From: Neorhizobium huautlense
Lineage (GTDB): Bacteria > Pseudomonadota > Alphaproteobacteria > Rhizobiales > Rhizobiaceae
Direction of reading: 5' to 3'
DNA: 64,000 nucleotides
Assembly: GCF_030811685.1 (NCBI RefSeq)
Contig: NZ_JAUSRF010000005.1
Location: 124,001-188,000, forward strand
The notes below the pieces were generated by a model. That model had not been told where the DNA came from. It did not search any database and saw nothing but the letters and a program-made list of their open reading frames with translations. Positions 35,065-45,528 of the stretch are shown piece by piece. Numbering within the stretch: the stretch's first letter is position 1; every line of letters begins with the position of its first letter. Position numbers and translations under genes: made by a program.

Positions 35065-35817
35065 ATGAGTGAAAAAATCCGTCCGCTGATCGCGGGAAAC
35101 TGGAAGATGAACGGGCTTTCCGCTTCGCTGTCCGAAATCGCCCTCATTGCCGAGGGAGCCGATGCGCACAGCCAACGCCTCGATACGCTCATCTGCCCGT
35201 CGGCAACGCTGCTCGTGGCTGCCGGCGCCAGAACGGCAGGCACTTCGCTCGCCATCGGCGCGCAGGATTGCAGCAGTGAAACGCACGGCGCCTATACGGG
35301 TGACGTTTCTGCCGCCATGGTCGCCGATAGCGGGGCGCGCGCCGTCATCGTCGGTCACTCCGAGCGCCGCCAAGGCCGTGGCGAAACCAGCGCCGATGTA
35401 AAGCGCAAGGCGGAGCGCGCCGTCGAAGCCGGTCTGCAGGCCATCATCTGCATCGGCGAGACCGAAGAAGAGATGTTGAAGGGCGCCACACAGGACGTGC
35501 TGCTGCGGCAATTGCAGGGTTCCGTTCCCGCCCGCTCGAAATCCTCATCGGTTGTCATCGCCTATGAACCGGTCTGGGCCATCGGCACCGGCCGCACGCC
35601 GAGCATCGACAATATCGCCGGCCTGCATGCCTTCATCCGCACGTCGCTGATCGATCTGCTCGGCGAAGAGGGCAGGAGGATGCGCATCCTTTATGGCGGT
35701 TCGGTCAAGCCCGATAACGCCACCGAGATTGCCGGTATAGAAGACGTCAACGGCGCACTTGTTGGTGGTGCCAGCCTCAAGGCCAGCGATTTTCTGGCGA
35801 TCGTCAAGTCATTTTGA
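35065..35817 (+). CDS. triosephosphate isomerase (or tetrulose-phosphate isomerase paralogue)
   Basis: 250 residues with all TIM catalytic residues: Asn12 and Lys14 in GNWKMNG, His98 in VGHSERRQ, Glu168 in [11 protein letters not shown], and the phosphate loop YGGSVKP. It can interconvert dihydroxyacetone phosphate and glyceraldehyde 3-phosphate. Family members in polyol operons (EryH/LerI) instead isomerise erythrulose phosphates, and sequence alone does not decide. A plain TIM would recycle DHAP to the GAP acceptor needed by a transketolase such as AptAB. It is last gene of the operon. Confidence 0.85.
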   Translation: MSEKIRPLIAGNWKMNGLSASLSEIALIAEGADAHSQRLDTLICPSATLLVAAGARTAGTSLAIGAQDCSSETHGAYTGDVSAAMVADSGARAVIVGHSERRQGRGETSADVKRKAERAVEAGLQAIICIGETEEEMLKGATQDVLLRQLQGSVPARSKSSSVVIAYEPVWAIGTGRTPSIDNIAGLHAFIRTSLIDLLGEEGRRMRILYGGSVKPDNATEIAGIEDVNGALVGGASLKASDFLAIVKSF

Positions 35818-35828
35818 CGAGCGTGCGA

Positions 35829-35855
35829 GAGCCGCGGCCGGTCCGCGGCTCGTTT
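35829..35855 (+). terminator. terminator after the triosephosphate isomerase gene
   Basis: A perfect 9-bp stem GAGCCGCGG / CCGCGGCTC with a CCGGT loop is followed by GTTT. It starts about 11 bases after the stop codon and ends the transketolase/kinase operon. Confidence 0.75.
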
Positions 35856-35987
35856 CCACCGATGCGTGTGCATTTGCGTCGATCTCTGCTCACAGTCGAA
35901 CCGACAAGCCGTGTGCCGGTGCAGCCCGATCCAGTGCGAGTGTCGCTCGTCCCGAGCGCAGTCGTCCAATACGGCAGAGTCGTGCCT

Positions 35988-36388
35988 TGGTGATCTGCGA
36001 TTTTCAAAAAACACCCGCAGCCATTTTGCGTTCTGGGCGGGTCATGCGGTCGGGGCACTGAAAGCTGCCTCGTAACTTAGTTAGTAATTGACACCTCTCA
36101 GTGCCCCGTTCGACGGTTTTTGCCCGCGACTTCGGTTCCTCTGCGAAAGCCGTGCCCGTGATTTCTCACGAACCGGCGATCATGTGTGCCGCACAGGCAC
36201 GCCCGGCGCGCTTCTTTCGGGCTTCAGAGATGACATCGCCTCCTGCGAGATTTTGCCACCTCCCCCGTGTCGCCGGAGGAGAACCAGTTTCCGCGAACCC
36301 TGTTGCTGAAGACTTACGTCTTTTCTCCAACTTCAGCGCCGGCTCCAACTCGCCGGGACGCCTCCCGGTGTATCCACGATGGAACACT
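35988..36388 (+). repeat. right copy of the long inverted repeat (about 400 bp)
   Basis: This is the counterpart, in opposite orientation, of 3247-3632. The best-conserved blocks run from CATGCGGTCGGGGCACTG through TTAGTTAGTAATTGACACC to CCCGCGACTTCGGTTCCTC, and again at the far end (CTCGCCGGGACGCCTCCCGG, TATCCACGATGGAACAC). The internal 10-bp inverted repeat is at 36052-36107. The region between the blocks has substitutions and indels, so the copies are old or have exchanged only partly. It lies about 130 bases after the terminator of the sugar operon. Confidence 0.85.
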
Positions 36389-36886
36389 TCGAGTGTAGGC
36401 GCAGGTTTTCAGGGCGTGGACGAAGTAGGGTTCAACTTTTTTACAAGTCGTTGAATTCGCCTGAAACTATTTTCTGGAAATAAGGCAATTGGGGCAACGT
36501 GTTCTGGTTGCGACATGGTCGGTGAGGTCGCCAGGTTTCCGTCTGATAAAAATGTCGCGGAAGCTCGTCGTCGCTGACAGGGAAAATCCGCCATCCTCTG
36601 CATTGCTCCCAAGTACGCAGCCCTATCGTCGTGGCAAGATCGCGTCACAAGTTCGCACGTGAGGTACGTAAATCAAAAACTGTTTGCAACTTTTGAGAGT
36701 CGTCGTATCAATGGCTCAAGAGGATGGTGATCGGGCGCGTATTGGCAGTCGGTCGCAGATGTGGCGCGAGCCATATCAGGAGGCAATAGCCGCGGATTGA
36801 GCACGGCTCGTTCCGTGGTTCGGCATGCCCGCTGGGCATGATGTTGGGAGCGCGCCAATCACGGCGGCGATAGAGGAGGGTAGGAT
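36389..36886. other. gene-free stretch upstream of xylF
   Basis: About 500 bases follow the right repeat. No open frame has a ribosome binding site or recognisable family. The last 150 bases should hold the xylF promoter and operator, but no convincing -35/-10 pair or palindrome was picked out by eye. AGAGGAGGGTAGGAT just before 36887 is a strong ribosome binding site. Confidence 0.5.
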
Positions 36887-37894
36887 ATGAAGAAGTTTCT
36901 GTTCACATGCGCGGCCATCAGCCTTGCTGTCGGTGCTTTTGCCGGCACCGCAAATGCGTCGCCGGAGAAGCCGGTCATCGGTTTTTCGATAGACGACCTT
37001 CGCGTCGAGCGCTGGGTTCGCGACCGCGACTATTTCATCGCGGCGGCCGAACAGCTGGGCGCAAAGGTCAGCGTGCAGTCGGCCGACGGCAATGAGGAAA
37101 AGCAGGTCAAGCAGGTCGAGAACCTGATCGCACAGGGCGTCGATGCCATCGTCATCGTACCGATGAACTCGAAAGTGTTCGATGCGGTCGTGGCCGATGC
37201 CAAGGCATCCGGCATCAAGGTCCTGTCCTATGACCGCCTGATCCTCAATGCAGATGTCGACGCCTATATCTCGTTCGACAACGAGCGCGTCGGCTTCATG
37301 CAGGCGGAAAACGTTCTGAAGGCGAAGCCGGAAGGCAATTATTACCTGCTCGGCGGTTCGCCGACAGACAATAACGCAAAGTATCTGCGTGCCGGTCAGG
37401 AAAAGGCACTCAAGGCCGCCGTCGATGCCGGCAAGGTGAAAATCGTCGGCTCGCAATGGGTCAAGGAATGGAGCCCGACCGAAGCGCTCTCCATCATGGA
37501 AAACGCGCTGACGGCGGCCGACAACAAGATCGACGCAGTCGTTGCCTCCAATGATGGCACCGCCGGCGGCGCCATCCAGGCGCTGGCGGCGCAAGGGTTG
37601 GCCGGCAAGACTGCCGTTTCCGGTCAGGATTCCGACCTTGCCGCCGTCAAGCGCCTGCTTGATGGCACCCAGACCGTCACCGTCTACAAGCCGCTGAAGC
37701 TGATCGCCTCGGAAGCCGCCAAGCTGACGGTTCAGATGGTCCGGGGCGAAACCCCGGCATTCACCTCGAAGATCAACAACGGCACCAAGGATGTCGATAC
37801 GGTTCTGCTGACGCCGACCGCCGTCACCAAGGACAATATCAACATCTACGTGGAAGACGGCTTCTACACCAAGGAACAGATCGGCCTGAAATAA
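36887..37894 (+). CDS. xylF: D-xylose-type ABC transporter substrate-binding protein
   Basis: 335 residues with a signal peptide (hydrophobic 5-20, cleavage near ANA-S at 24). The mature start KPVIGFSIDDLRVERWVRDRDYFIAAAEQLGAKV is the XylF pattern, followed by DGNEEKQVKQVENLIAQGVDAIVIVPMNS and AVVASNDGTAGGAIQALAAQGLAG. It is the periplasmic receptor; xylose is the family's usual ligand, but no xylose isomerase or kinase gene is nearby. Confidence 0.88.
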   Translation: MKKFLFTCAAISLAVGAFAGTANASPEKPVIGFSIDDLRVERWVRDRDYFIAAAEQLGAKVSVQSADGNEEKQVKQVENLIAQGVDAIVIVPMNSKVFDAVVADAKASGIKVLSYDRLILNADVDAYISFDNERVGFMQAENVLKAKPEGNYYLLGGSPTDNNAKYLRAGQEKALKAAVDAGKVKIVGSQWVKEWSPTEALSIMENALTAADNKIDAVVASNDGTAGGAIQALAAQGLAGKTAVSGQDSDLAAVKRLLDGTQTVTVYKPLKLIASEAAKLTVQMVRGETPAFTSKINNGTKDVDTVLLTPTAVTKDNINIYVEDGFYTKEQIGLK

Positions 37895-37905
37895 TCCGGC
37901 CGGTT

Positions 37906-37935
37906 GGCCCCGGAGCCCCAAGCGGTTCCGGGGCC
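37906..37935 (+). other. hairpin between xylF and xylG
   Basis: Perfect 9-bp arms GGCCCCGGA and TCCGGGGCC around a 12-base loop, followed by TCGTTTTG. The position just behind a binding-protein gene suggests partial termination or mRNA stabilisation. Confidence 0.65.
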
Positions 37936-37957
37936 TCGTTTTGATGTGCGAGGTGTC

Positions 37958-39490
37958 ATGAGCGATTTTCTTTTAGAGATGAAAAACATCTCCAAGAGCT
38001 TTTCCGGCGTGAAGGCTCTGGATGGCATTCATCTGCAGGTCCGTCCCGGCGAATGCGTGGGGCTGTGCGGCGAAAACGGTGCGGGCAAGTCCACGCTGAT
38101 GAAGGTGCTTTCCGCCGTTTACCCTCATGGCACTTGGGAAGGTAAGATTTTCTGGGAAGGTCGCGAGCTGAAGGCGACGTCCATCCGCGAGACCGAAAAG
38201 GCCGGCATCGCCATCATCCATCAGGAACTGATGATGGTGCCGCATCTGTCGGTGGCGGAAAACATCTTTCTCGGCAACGAAATCAGCACCCACGGCTTTC
38301 TCGATTACGATGCGATGAATGCGCGGGCGCAGGAACTGCTTGCCAAGTTGAATGTCCATGACATCAATCCGGCGCTGCCGGTGCTGAACTATTCCGGCGG
38401 CAAGCAGCAGTTGATCGAAATCGCCAAGGCGCTCAACAAGAACGCCAAGCTGCTGATCCTCGACGAACCGACATCGGCGCTCACCTCGTCGGAAATCCGC
38501 ACGCTGCTCGACCTGATCAAGCGCTTCAAGGCGGAAGGCACGGCCTGCGTCTACATCTCCCACAAGCTGGATGAAGTGGCGGAGATTGCCGATACCGTCA
38601 CCGTCATCCGCGACGGCACGCATATCGGCACGCAGCCGATGGAAGAGCTGACCACTGCCAGCATCGTCACCATGATGGTCGGGCGCGAGATGAAAAATCT
38701 CTACCCGAAGGAAGACCATGCCATCGGTGAGGTCATTCTCGAGGCGCGCAACATCACCTGCTGGGATGTCACCAATCCCGATCGCAAGGTAGTCGACAAT
38801 GTTTCGCTCACAATCCGCAAGGGCGAAATTCTCGGCATTGCCGGTCTTGTCGGCGCTGGGCGTACCGAACTGGTCTCCACCCTGTTTGGCGCCTATCCGA
38901 CCGCGCATCAGGGCACGATCCATCTCGATGGCAGGGAAATGTCGATCAGGACGCCACGCGATGCCGTGCGAGCGGGCATCTGCATGGTGCCGGAGGATCG
39001 CAAGAAGAGCGGTATTCTCCCCATCATCGGTGTCGGCCACAACATGACGGTGTCGGTGCTCAGCCGTTTCGCGCGTTTCGGTCTGATAGACGAACATGAG
39101 GAACTGGCGCAGATCCAGACCGAGATCCTGCGGCTGAAGATCAAGACGGCCGATCCGATGTTGCCGATTGCCTCGCTTTCGGGCGGCAACCAGCAGAAGG
39201 CGGTTCTTTCGAAAATGATGCTGCCGGAGCCGCGTGTTCTGATCCTCGACGAACCGACGCGCGGTGTCGATGTCGGCGCCAAATACGAAATCTACAAGCT
39301 GATCTTCGCGCTCGCCAAGACCGGCGTGGCGGTGCTGATGGTGTCCTCCGAACTGCCGGAAGTTTTGGGCATTTCCGACCGTGTTCTCGTCATCGGCGAG
39401 GGGCAACTGCGCGGCGATTTCGTCAACGACAATCTCACCCAGGAACAGGTGCTGGCGGCCGCGATCGGCCATGCCGCACAGGTCGCCTGA
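37958..39490 (+). CDS. xylG: xylose-type ABC transporter ATP-binding protein (double ATPase)
   Basis: 510 residues with two ATPase halves: Walker [10 protein letters not shown] (38-46) and [14 protein letters not shown] in the first; degenerate [10 protein letters not shown], signature [13 protein letters not shown] and [19 protein letters not shown] in the second. The ATG at 37958 ([10 protein letters not shown]) is used; the longer frame crosses the hairpin. It serves the XylF/XylH importer. Confidence 0.9.
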   Translation: MSDFLLEMKNISKSFSGVKALDGIHLQVRPGECVGLCGENGAGKSTLMKVLSAVYPHGTWEGKIFWEGRELKATSIRETEKAGIAIIHQELMMVPHLSVAENIFLGNEISTHGFLDYDAMNARAQELLAKLNVHDINPALPVLNYSGGKQQLIEIAKALNKNAKLLILDEPTSALTSSEIRTLLDLIKRFKAEGTACVYISHKLDEVAEIADTVTVIRDGTHIGTQPMEELTTASIVTMMVGREMKNLYPKEDHAIGEVILEARNITCWDVTNPDRKVVDNVSLTIRKGEILGIAGLVGAGRTELVSTLFGAYPTAHQGTIHLDGREMSIRTPRDAVRAGICMVPEDRKKSGILPIIGVGHNMTVSVLSRFARFGLIDEHEELAQIQTEILRLKIKTADPMLPIASLSGGNQQKAVLSKMMLPEPRVLILDEPTRGVDVGAKYEIYKLIFALAKTGVAVLMVSSELPEVLGISDRVLVIGEGQLRGDFVNDNLTQEQVLAAAIGHAAQVA

Positions 39491-39521
39491 TCCTTGTGTC
39501 ATTGCTGGTGAAGGTTTTGAT

Positions 39522-40685
39522 ATGACTGGCATAGTTTTGAGAAAATTCCTGTCCGAAAACAAGATCGTCGCGCTTCTGATCGTGGTGGCCCTGATCTGGG
39601 CGCTGTTCGGATATCTGACCTATAATACCGATACCGGCGTCTCCGGCTTCCTGACGGCCCGCAATTTTTCCAACCTGCTGCGGCAGATGGCGATCACCGG
39701 CATGCTGGCGGCGGCCATGGTGTTTGTCATCGTGGCGGGCGAAATCGATCTGTCCGTCGGCTCGCTGCTCGGGCTTCTGGGTGGCATCGCGGCCATTCTC
39801 GATGTCGTTTACGGCTGGCCGCTGGCTGGAACCATCGCTTTCGTGCTGCTAGCTGGTGCAGCTCTCGGCCTGATGAACGGCTGGCTGACCTCCTATCTCG
39901 GCATTCCCTCCTTCATCGTCACGCTTGGCGGGCAGCTCGCCTTTCGTGGCGCCGTGCTGGGTCTGACCGGCGGTATCACCATTGCGCCGGTCTCTCCGGG
40001 CCTGAAATATCTGGGTCAGGGGTATCTGCCCGGCTGGCTCGGCAATGGTTGCGCGATCCTGTTGTTTGCCGTGCTGCTGTTCATGGCGATCAGAACCCGG
40101 CGCAAGCGGCTGCAGCACAATCTGAAAGTGCCGACACCCGCCATGGAAGCCGCAAAACTGTTCGGCACCGGGCTGCTTATCCTCGGTTTCGTGTTGGTGC
40201 TGAATTCCTACCAGGGCATTCCGGTGCCGGTACTGCTGCTGCTGTTCGTGTTGGCCGTCTTCACGGTCATCGCCAAGGGCACGGTGTTCGGACGTTATAT
40301 CTACGCCGCCGGCTCCAACTCGGAAGCGACGCGCCTCTCCGGCGTCAATGTCAATCTGGTCAAAATGTCAGTGTTCGGCCTGATGGGCCTGATGGCGGCA
40401 CTGGCCGGTCTCACCACTACCGCTCGCCTTGCCGCCGGCACGCCGTCGGCGGGTTTCGGTGGTGAGCTCGATGCCATCGCCTCCTGCTTTATCGGCGGCA
40501 CGTCCATGCGCGGCGGTGTCGGTTCGGTCATCGGTGCGCTGGTCGGGGCGCTGATCATGGCAAGTCTGGACAATGGCATGTCGATGATGGGCGTCGACAC
40601 GTTTTGGCAGCAGATCATCAAGGGCATCATCCTCGTCATTGCCGTTTATCTCGACATCATCTCGTCGGGTGTGAAACGGCTCTGA
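39522..40685 (+). CDS. xylH: xylose-type ABC transporter permease
   Basis: 387 residues, longer than RbsC as expected for XylH. About ten membrane segments, with VFVIVAGEIDLSVGSLLGLLGG near 65, GRYIYAAGSNSEATRLSGVNV near 250 and ELDAIASCFIGGTSMRGGVGSVIGALVG near 315. A long cytoplasmic insert (RTRRKRLQHNLKVPTPAME) around residue 190 is typical of XylH. The start at 39522 follows GGTGAAGG. Confidence 0.9.
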   Translation: MTGIVLRKFLSENKIVALLIVVALIWALFGYLTYNTDTGVSGFLTARNFSNLLRQMAITGMLAAAMVFVIVAGEIDLSVGSLLGLLGGIAAILDVVYGWPLAGTIAFVLLAGAALGLMNGWLTSYLGIPSFIVTLGGQLAFRGAVLGLTGGITIAPVSPGLKYLGQGYLPGWLGNGCAILLFAVLLFMAIRTRRKRLQHNLKVPTPAMEAAKLFGTGLLILGFVLVLNSYQGIPVPVLLLLFVLAVFTVIAKGTVFGRYIYAAGSNSEATRLSGVNVNLVKMSVFGLMGLMAALAGLTTTARLAAGTPSAGFGGELDAIASCFIGGTSMRGGVGSVIGALVGALIMASLDNGMSMMGVDTFWQQIIKGIILVIAVYLDIISSGVKRL

Positions 40686-40694
40686 TATTTTGCT

Positions 40695-40726
40695 GTTGCC
40701 GGCGTTGACACTTAAGCGCCGGCAAC
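40695..40726. terminator. bidirectional hairpin between convergent xylH and pcaQ
   Basis: Perfect 10-bp arms GTTGCCGGCG and CGCCGGCAAC enclose a 12-base loop. The right arm overlaps the last codons of pcaQ. T-rich flanks are weak, but the position between convergent genes supports a shared transcript end. Confidence 0.55.
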
Positions 40727-41638
40727 CAACTCTTCCGCCGCCTGCCGGATCGTCTGCATCAGGATCGTCTGAGGCAGGGATGGTGTCGCATCGGCGCGGA
40801 TGGTCAGGCCCACCGGCCCGCGCGTCTCCGACGTATCGATCGGCAGAGCCGCGAGAAACCCGTCGGCCAGATCGGTGGCGATCACGCCCTTCGAAATGAT
40901 CCAGATCGCATCGCTCTGGCGTACGAAGGCGCGGCCGAATGCGTCGGACACCGTTTCAACCTGCGTCGGCAGATTGGCGACGCCATTGGCGATCAGGAAC
41001 TGCTCGACATAAGGCCGGATGATCGAGCCGCGTGTCGGCATTAGGACCGGATAATCGGCAAATCCCTCGAATATGGATGTACCGGTCGCCAACAGCGGAT
41101 GGCCGGCACGCACCACGAACACGACCTGCTCTGAATACAGGTGTTCGAAGGAAAAACCCGTCATCTTTTCCGGCGCTGCCAGCCGACCGACCACCAGATC
41201 GAGATCGCCGACCCGCAACTGTTCCAGAAGAACCGCATTGTCGCCGGTGACGATCTTGATGCGGCTGCCGGTCTTTTCCTTCAAGAACATCGACATGGCG
41301 CGTGGCATGATGCGTGTCGAAACGGTCGGTAGTGCACCGACCCGCACCGGAGGTGCTGCATCGAACAGTTCCTGCGAAACGCTGTCCACGCCCTGCCTGA
41401 GCGCCGTCAAAGCCGCACCTGCATGGCGCAGGAAAACATCACCATACCGTGTCAGCCGAATGCCGCGTCCATCGCGTTCCACAACGGCGACGCCGAGCGC
41501 CTCCTCCAGTTCGCGGATGGTTTTGGTCACGGCCGGTTGGCTGACGCTGAGAATATCCGCAGCTTTTGCCACGCTTTTCTGGCGGGCAACCTCCACAAAA
41601 GTCTGCAAATGCCGGAATTTGACCCGATTGGCCTTCAA
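40712..41638 (-). CDS. pcaQ: LysR-type activator of the protocatechuate operon
   Basis: 308 residues: N-terminal helix-turn-helix (KSVAKAADILSVSQPAVTKTIRELEEALGVAVVERDGRGIRLT, about 19-62) and a LysR ligand domain. It is divergent from pcaD, as in Agrobacterium and Sinorhizobium, where PcaQ activates pcaDCHGB in response to beta-carboxy-cis,cis-muconate or its lactone. A PcaQ-like site lies at 41642-41657 next to its own start. Ends at the convergent hairpin with xylH. Confidence 0.92.
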   Translation of the reverse strand: MKANRVKFRHLQTFVEVARQKSVAKAADILSVSQPAVTKTIRELEEALGVAVVERDGRGIRLTRYGDVFLRHAGAALTALRQGVDSVSQELFDAAPPVRVGALPTVSTRIMPRAMSMFLKEKTGSRIKIVTGDNAVLLEQLRVGDLDLVVGRLAAPEKMTGFSFEHLYSEQVVFVVRAGHPLLATGTSIFEGFADYPVLMPTRGSIIRPYVEQFLIANGVANLPTQVETVSDAFGRAFVRQSDAIWIISKGVIATDLADGFLAALPIDTSETRGPVGLTIRADATPSLPQTILMQTIRQAAEELVAGA

Positions 41639-41641
41639 TTC

Positions 41642-41657
41642 ATAATCCCCCGGTTAA
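41642..41657 (+). promoter_or_regulatory. PcaQ binding site upstream of pcaD
   Basis: ATAATC, CCCC, GGTTAA matches the published PcaQ motif ATAACC-N4-GGTTAA with one mismatch, flanked by TTC and TGAA that extend the symmetry. It lies three bases before the pcaQ start and about 70 bases upstream of pcaD, suited to activating pcaD and limiting pcaQ. Confidence 0.8.
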
Positions 41658-41728
41658 TGAAATGCGCCCAAAAATCATTTTACCTAACCATTTGATCGCC
41701 GCAATCTCCTTCGTGGAGGAGATTTGGC

Positions 41729-42526
41729 ATGCAGTTCGTTTCGATCAACGACGTGGTCATTCGTTATGACGTGGCGGGCGCGGGAGACCGCAAGCCGGTC
41801 ATCGTGTTCATCAATTCGCTCGGCACCGATGCCCGCATCTGGGATTTGGTCCTACCCAAGCTGACGGACGATTACACCGTCATCACCTATGACAAGCGCG
41901 GTCACGGCCTCTCCGATCTCGGCAAGCCGCCTTATCGCATCGAGGACCATGCCGCCGATCTCGCCGGCCTGATCGATCATCTCGGTTATGCCGATGTCAT
42001 CCTCTGCGGCCTGTCGGTCGGTGGGCTGATCGCGCAGTCGCTTTATGTCGGCCGGCCGGATCTCGTTCGCGCGCTGGTGCTGGCCGATACCGCCCACAAG
42101 ATCGGTGCCGCCGAGATGTGGGACGAGCGTATCGCCAAGGTCGAGGTGGAAGGGCTTGGCGGCATGGTCGATGGCATCATGCAGCGCTGGTTCACGGCCT
42201 CTTACCGGGTGCCGGAAAACGCCGCCTATCAGGGTTATTGCAACATGCTGCTGCGCCAGCCGGTTGCCGGTTATGCCGGCACCTGCGCCGCCATCCGCGA
42301 TGCCGATTTTACCGAAGCCGCCAAAAACATCGCGGTGTCGACGCTCTGCATCGTCGGTGCCGAAGATGGCTCGACACCGCCCGATCTCGTGCGCTCGCTC
42401 GCCGATCTCGTGCCGGGCAGCCGCTACCACGTCATCGAAAATGCCGCCCATATCCCTTGCGTCGAAGCGCCGGCCGCCTTTGCCGCCGTGCTACGCGATT
42501 TTCTCGCGCAATTGCCCGGAGAGTGA
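41729..42526 (+). CDS. pcaD: 3-oxoadipate enol-lactonase
   Basis: 265 residues, alpha/beta hydrolase. The nucleophile elbow GLSVGG puts the catalytic Ser at 96; the acid is in VGAEDGSTPPD and the His in ENAAHIPCVEAP. It hydrolyses 3-oxoadipate enol-lactone to 3-oxoadipate in protocatechuate breakdown. First gene of pcaDCHGB; AGGAG precedes the ATG. pcaC follows after three bases. Confidence 0.93.
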   Translation: MQFVSINDVVIRYDVAGAGDRKPVIVFINSLGTDARIWDLVLPKLTDDYTVITYDKRGHGLSDLGKPPYRIEDHAADLAGLIDHLGYADVILCGLSVGGLIAQSLYVGRPDLVRALVLADTAHKIGAAEMWDERIAKVEVEGLGGMVDGIMQRWFTASYRVPENAAYQGYCNMLLRQPVAGYAGTCAAIRDADFTEAAKNIAVSTLCIVGAEDGSTPPDLVRSLADLVPGSRYHVIENAAHIPCVEAPAAFAAVLRDFLAQLPGE

Positions 42527-42529
42527 ACC

Positions 42530-43689
<1,160 letters not shown>

Positions 43690-43690
43690 C

Positions 43691-44308
43691 ATGCCGCAAC
43701 CTCTCGGTTACCTGAAGGAGTCAGCCTCGCAGACCGCCGGCCCTTATGTGCATATCGGCTGTACGCCGAATTTTACGGGCATCGAAGGGGTCTATGAAAC
43801 CGATCTCGGTTCCGGTCCGCTTGTCTCGGAAAAGACCCGTGGCGAACGCATCACCATTCGTGGCCGCGTTCTCGATGGCACCGGCACGCCGCTCAAGGAT
43901 GCGTTGATCGAGATCTGGCAGGCCGATAGCGACGGGTTTTACAACAGCCCATCCGAAACGCGTGGCAAGGCCGACCCGAATTTTTTCGGCTGGGGCCGTT
44001 GTCCCGCCGACATGACGACCGGCGAATTCCTCTTCGAAACCATCAAACCCGGTCGCGTGCCCTTCAACGACGGCCGGATGATGGCGCCGCATGTGACCCT
44101 GTGGATCGTCGCGCGCGGCATCAATATCGGTCTGCACACCCGCATGTATTTTTCCGACGAGGAAGAGGCGAACGCGCAAGACCCGATACTGATGCGGCTC
44201 GAACATCGCAGCCGGGTCAAAACCTTGATCGGCAGACGCGAAGGTGACACGGTGTCCTTCGACATTCATCTTCAGGACGAAGACGAGACCGTGTTCTTCG
44301 ATATCTGA
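43691..44308 (+). CDS. pcaG: protocatechuate 3,4-dioxygenase alpha subunit
   Basis: 205 residues with the alpha-subunit start LKESASQTAGPYVHIGCTPNF and the intradiol dioxygenase core ITIRGRVLDGTGTPLKDALIEIWQAD; lacking the iron-binding Tyr/His set, as expected. AAGGAGG lies ahead of the ATG at 43691; the longer frame from 43592 overlaps pcaH and is rejected. It assembles with PcaH. Confidence 0.94.
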   Translation: MPQPLGYLKESASQTAGPYVHIGCTPNFTGIEGVYETDLGSGPLVSEKTRGERITIRGRVLDGTGTPLKDALIEIWQADSDGFYNSPSETRGKADPNFFGWGRCPADMTTGEFLFETIKPGRVPFNDGRMMAPHVTLWIVARGINIGLHTRMYFSDEEEANAQDPILMRLEHRSRVKTLIGRREGDTVSFDIHLQDEDETVFFDI

Positions 44309-44329
44309 GCAGTTAAGGCATCGGTTTTC

Positions 44330-45385
44330 ATGAGCGTATCCGCCTTCGATCATCCTTTCCTGTCCGGCCTCGTAGGCGACAGGGAAACGGCAGCCTTCTT
44401 CACCGCCAATGCCGATATCAAGGCCATGCTGGATTTCGAGATGGCGCTGGCCTCCAGCGAGGCGGCCGAAGGCTCGATCCCCGTGTGGGCGGCGGAACGC
44501 ATCGCCGAAGTCTGCGCTCATTTTGCCCCGGATATGGAAAAGCTGCGTCTTGCCACTGCGCGTGACGGCGTTGTCGTGCCGGAGCTGATCCGGCAATTGC
44601 GGGAGGCCTGCGGGCCGGATGTCGGTCGCCATGTCCACAAGGGGGCGACCAGTCAGGACGTTGTCGATACCAGCCTGATGTTGCGGCTGCGCGGTGTCGC
44701 GGCTCTGCTGGAAGATCGGATGGAGAGGCTCGATGCTGCCTTTGCCGATCTCGACAGGAGTTTTGGCCATCACGTGATGATGGGCCATACCCGCATGCAG
44801 GCGGCCATCGAAATCCGCGTATCCGACCGCATCCGTGCGTGGTGCGAGCCGCTCGCCCGCCACCGCGCCCGCCTCGAAGCCTTTGCCGAAAGCGCCCTCG
44901 TGCTGCAATTCGGCGGTGCTGCCGGCACGCTGGATGGGTTGGGCGAGGAAGGCGTGGTGGTGCGCGAGGCGCTCGCCGAGGATCTCGGGCTTGGCAATCA
45001 TGCACAATGGCAGAGCCAGCGCGACCGGCTGGGTGAACTTGCCGGCCTCCTGTCTTTGATAACCGGAAGCCTTGGAAAATTCGGTCAGGATATCGCGCTT
45101 CTCGCCGAAGCTGGCAGTGAAATCTCGCTGGTCGGCGGCGGCGCATCGTCGGCGATGGCGCATAAGCAGAACCCGGTGGCGGCGGAGGTTCTGGTGTCGC
45201 TCGCCCGCTTCAACGCCGCCCAGCTTTCCGGCATGCATCAGGCGCTTGTGCATGAACAGGAACGTTCGGGTGCCGCCTGGACACTGGAATGGCTGACCCT
45301 GCCGCAGATGGCGGTTTCGACCGGCGCATCGCTCCGGCTGGCACTGGAGCTGGCCGGCAATATTCGCTCACTCGGCCGGGATTAG
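44330..45385 (+). CDS. pcaB: 3-carboxy-cis,cis-muconate cycloisomerase
   Basis: 351 residues of the fumarase/aspartase superfamily. HKGATSQDVVDTSLMLRLR near 103 and the signature loop GGGASSAMAHKQNPVAAEV near 270 carry the catalytic Ser region. It closes 3-carboxymuconate to 4-carboxymuconolactone for PcaC. It is shorter than PcaB of pseudomonads (about 450 residues), the normal form in rhizobia. Last gene of pcaDCHGB; genes for the later 3-oxoadipate steps are not in the window. Confidence 0.92.
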   Translation: MSVSAFDHPFLSGLVGDRETAAFFTANADIKAMLDFEMALASSEAAEGSIPVWAAERIAEVCAHFAPDMEKLRLATARDGVVVPELIRQLREACGPDVGRHVHKGATSQDVVDTSLMLRLRGVAALLEDRMERLDAAFADLDRSFGHHVMMGHTRMQAAIEIRVSDRIRAWCEPLARHRARLEAFAESALVLQFGGAAGTLDGLGEEGVVVREALAEDLGLGNHAQWQSQRDRLGELAGLLSLITGSLGKFGQDIALLAEAGSEISLVGGGASSAMAHKQNPVAAEVLVSLARFNAAQLSGMHQALVHEQERSGAAWTLEWLTLPQMAVSTGASLRLALELAGNIRSLGRD

Positions 45386-45409
45386 TCTCGTGCGACATTG
45401 CCTTGAATC

Positions 45410-45425
45410 ATAACCTTTTGCATAT
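45410..45425 (+). promoter_or_regulatory. possible PcaQ half-site upstream of the liv-type operon
   Basis: ATAACC followed by TTTT matches the first half of the PcaQ motif exactly, but the second half (GCATAT) is degenerate. It lies about 115 bases before the binding-protein start. In Sinorhizobium meliloti PcaQ also controls a protocatechuate-inducible ABC importer of this family, so a weak site here is plausible. Confidence 0.35.
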
Positions 45426-45528
45426 GGGTCATCTCGGCCAATTCATTTTACTTGGACGCGCCATATGACAAACTGCAATTTGAATGCGGAGGAGGAGGCC
45501 CGATGGGCTTCGCATCAGGGAGGGTAAC

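Noticed and set aside
37973..39562. Long minus-strand open frame of 529 residues opposite xylG
   Set aside because: Same reason: shadow of a strongly supported gene, low-complexity His/Arg/Gly-rich translation.
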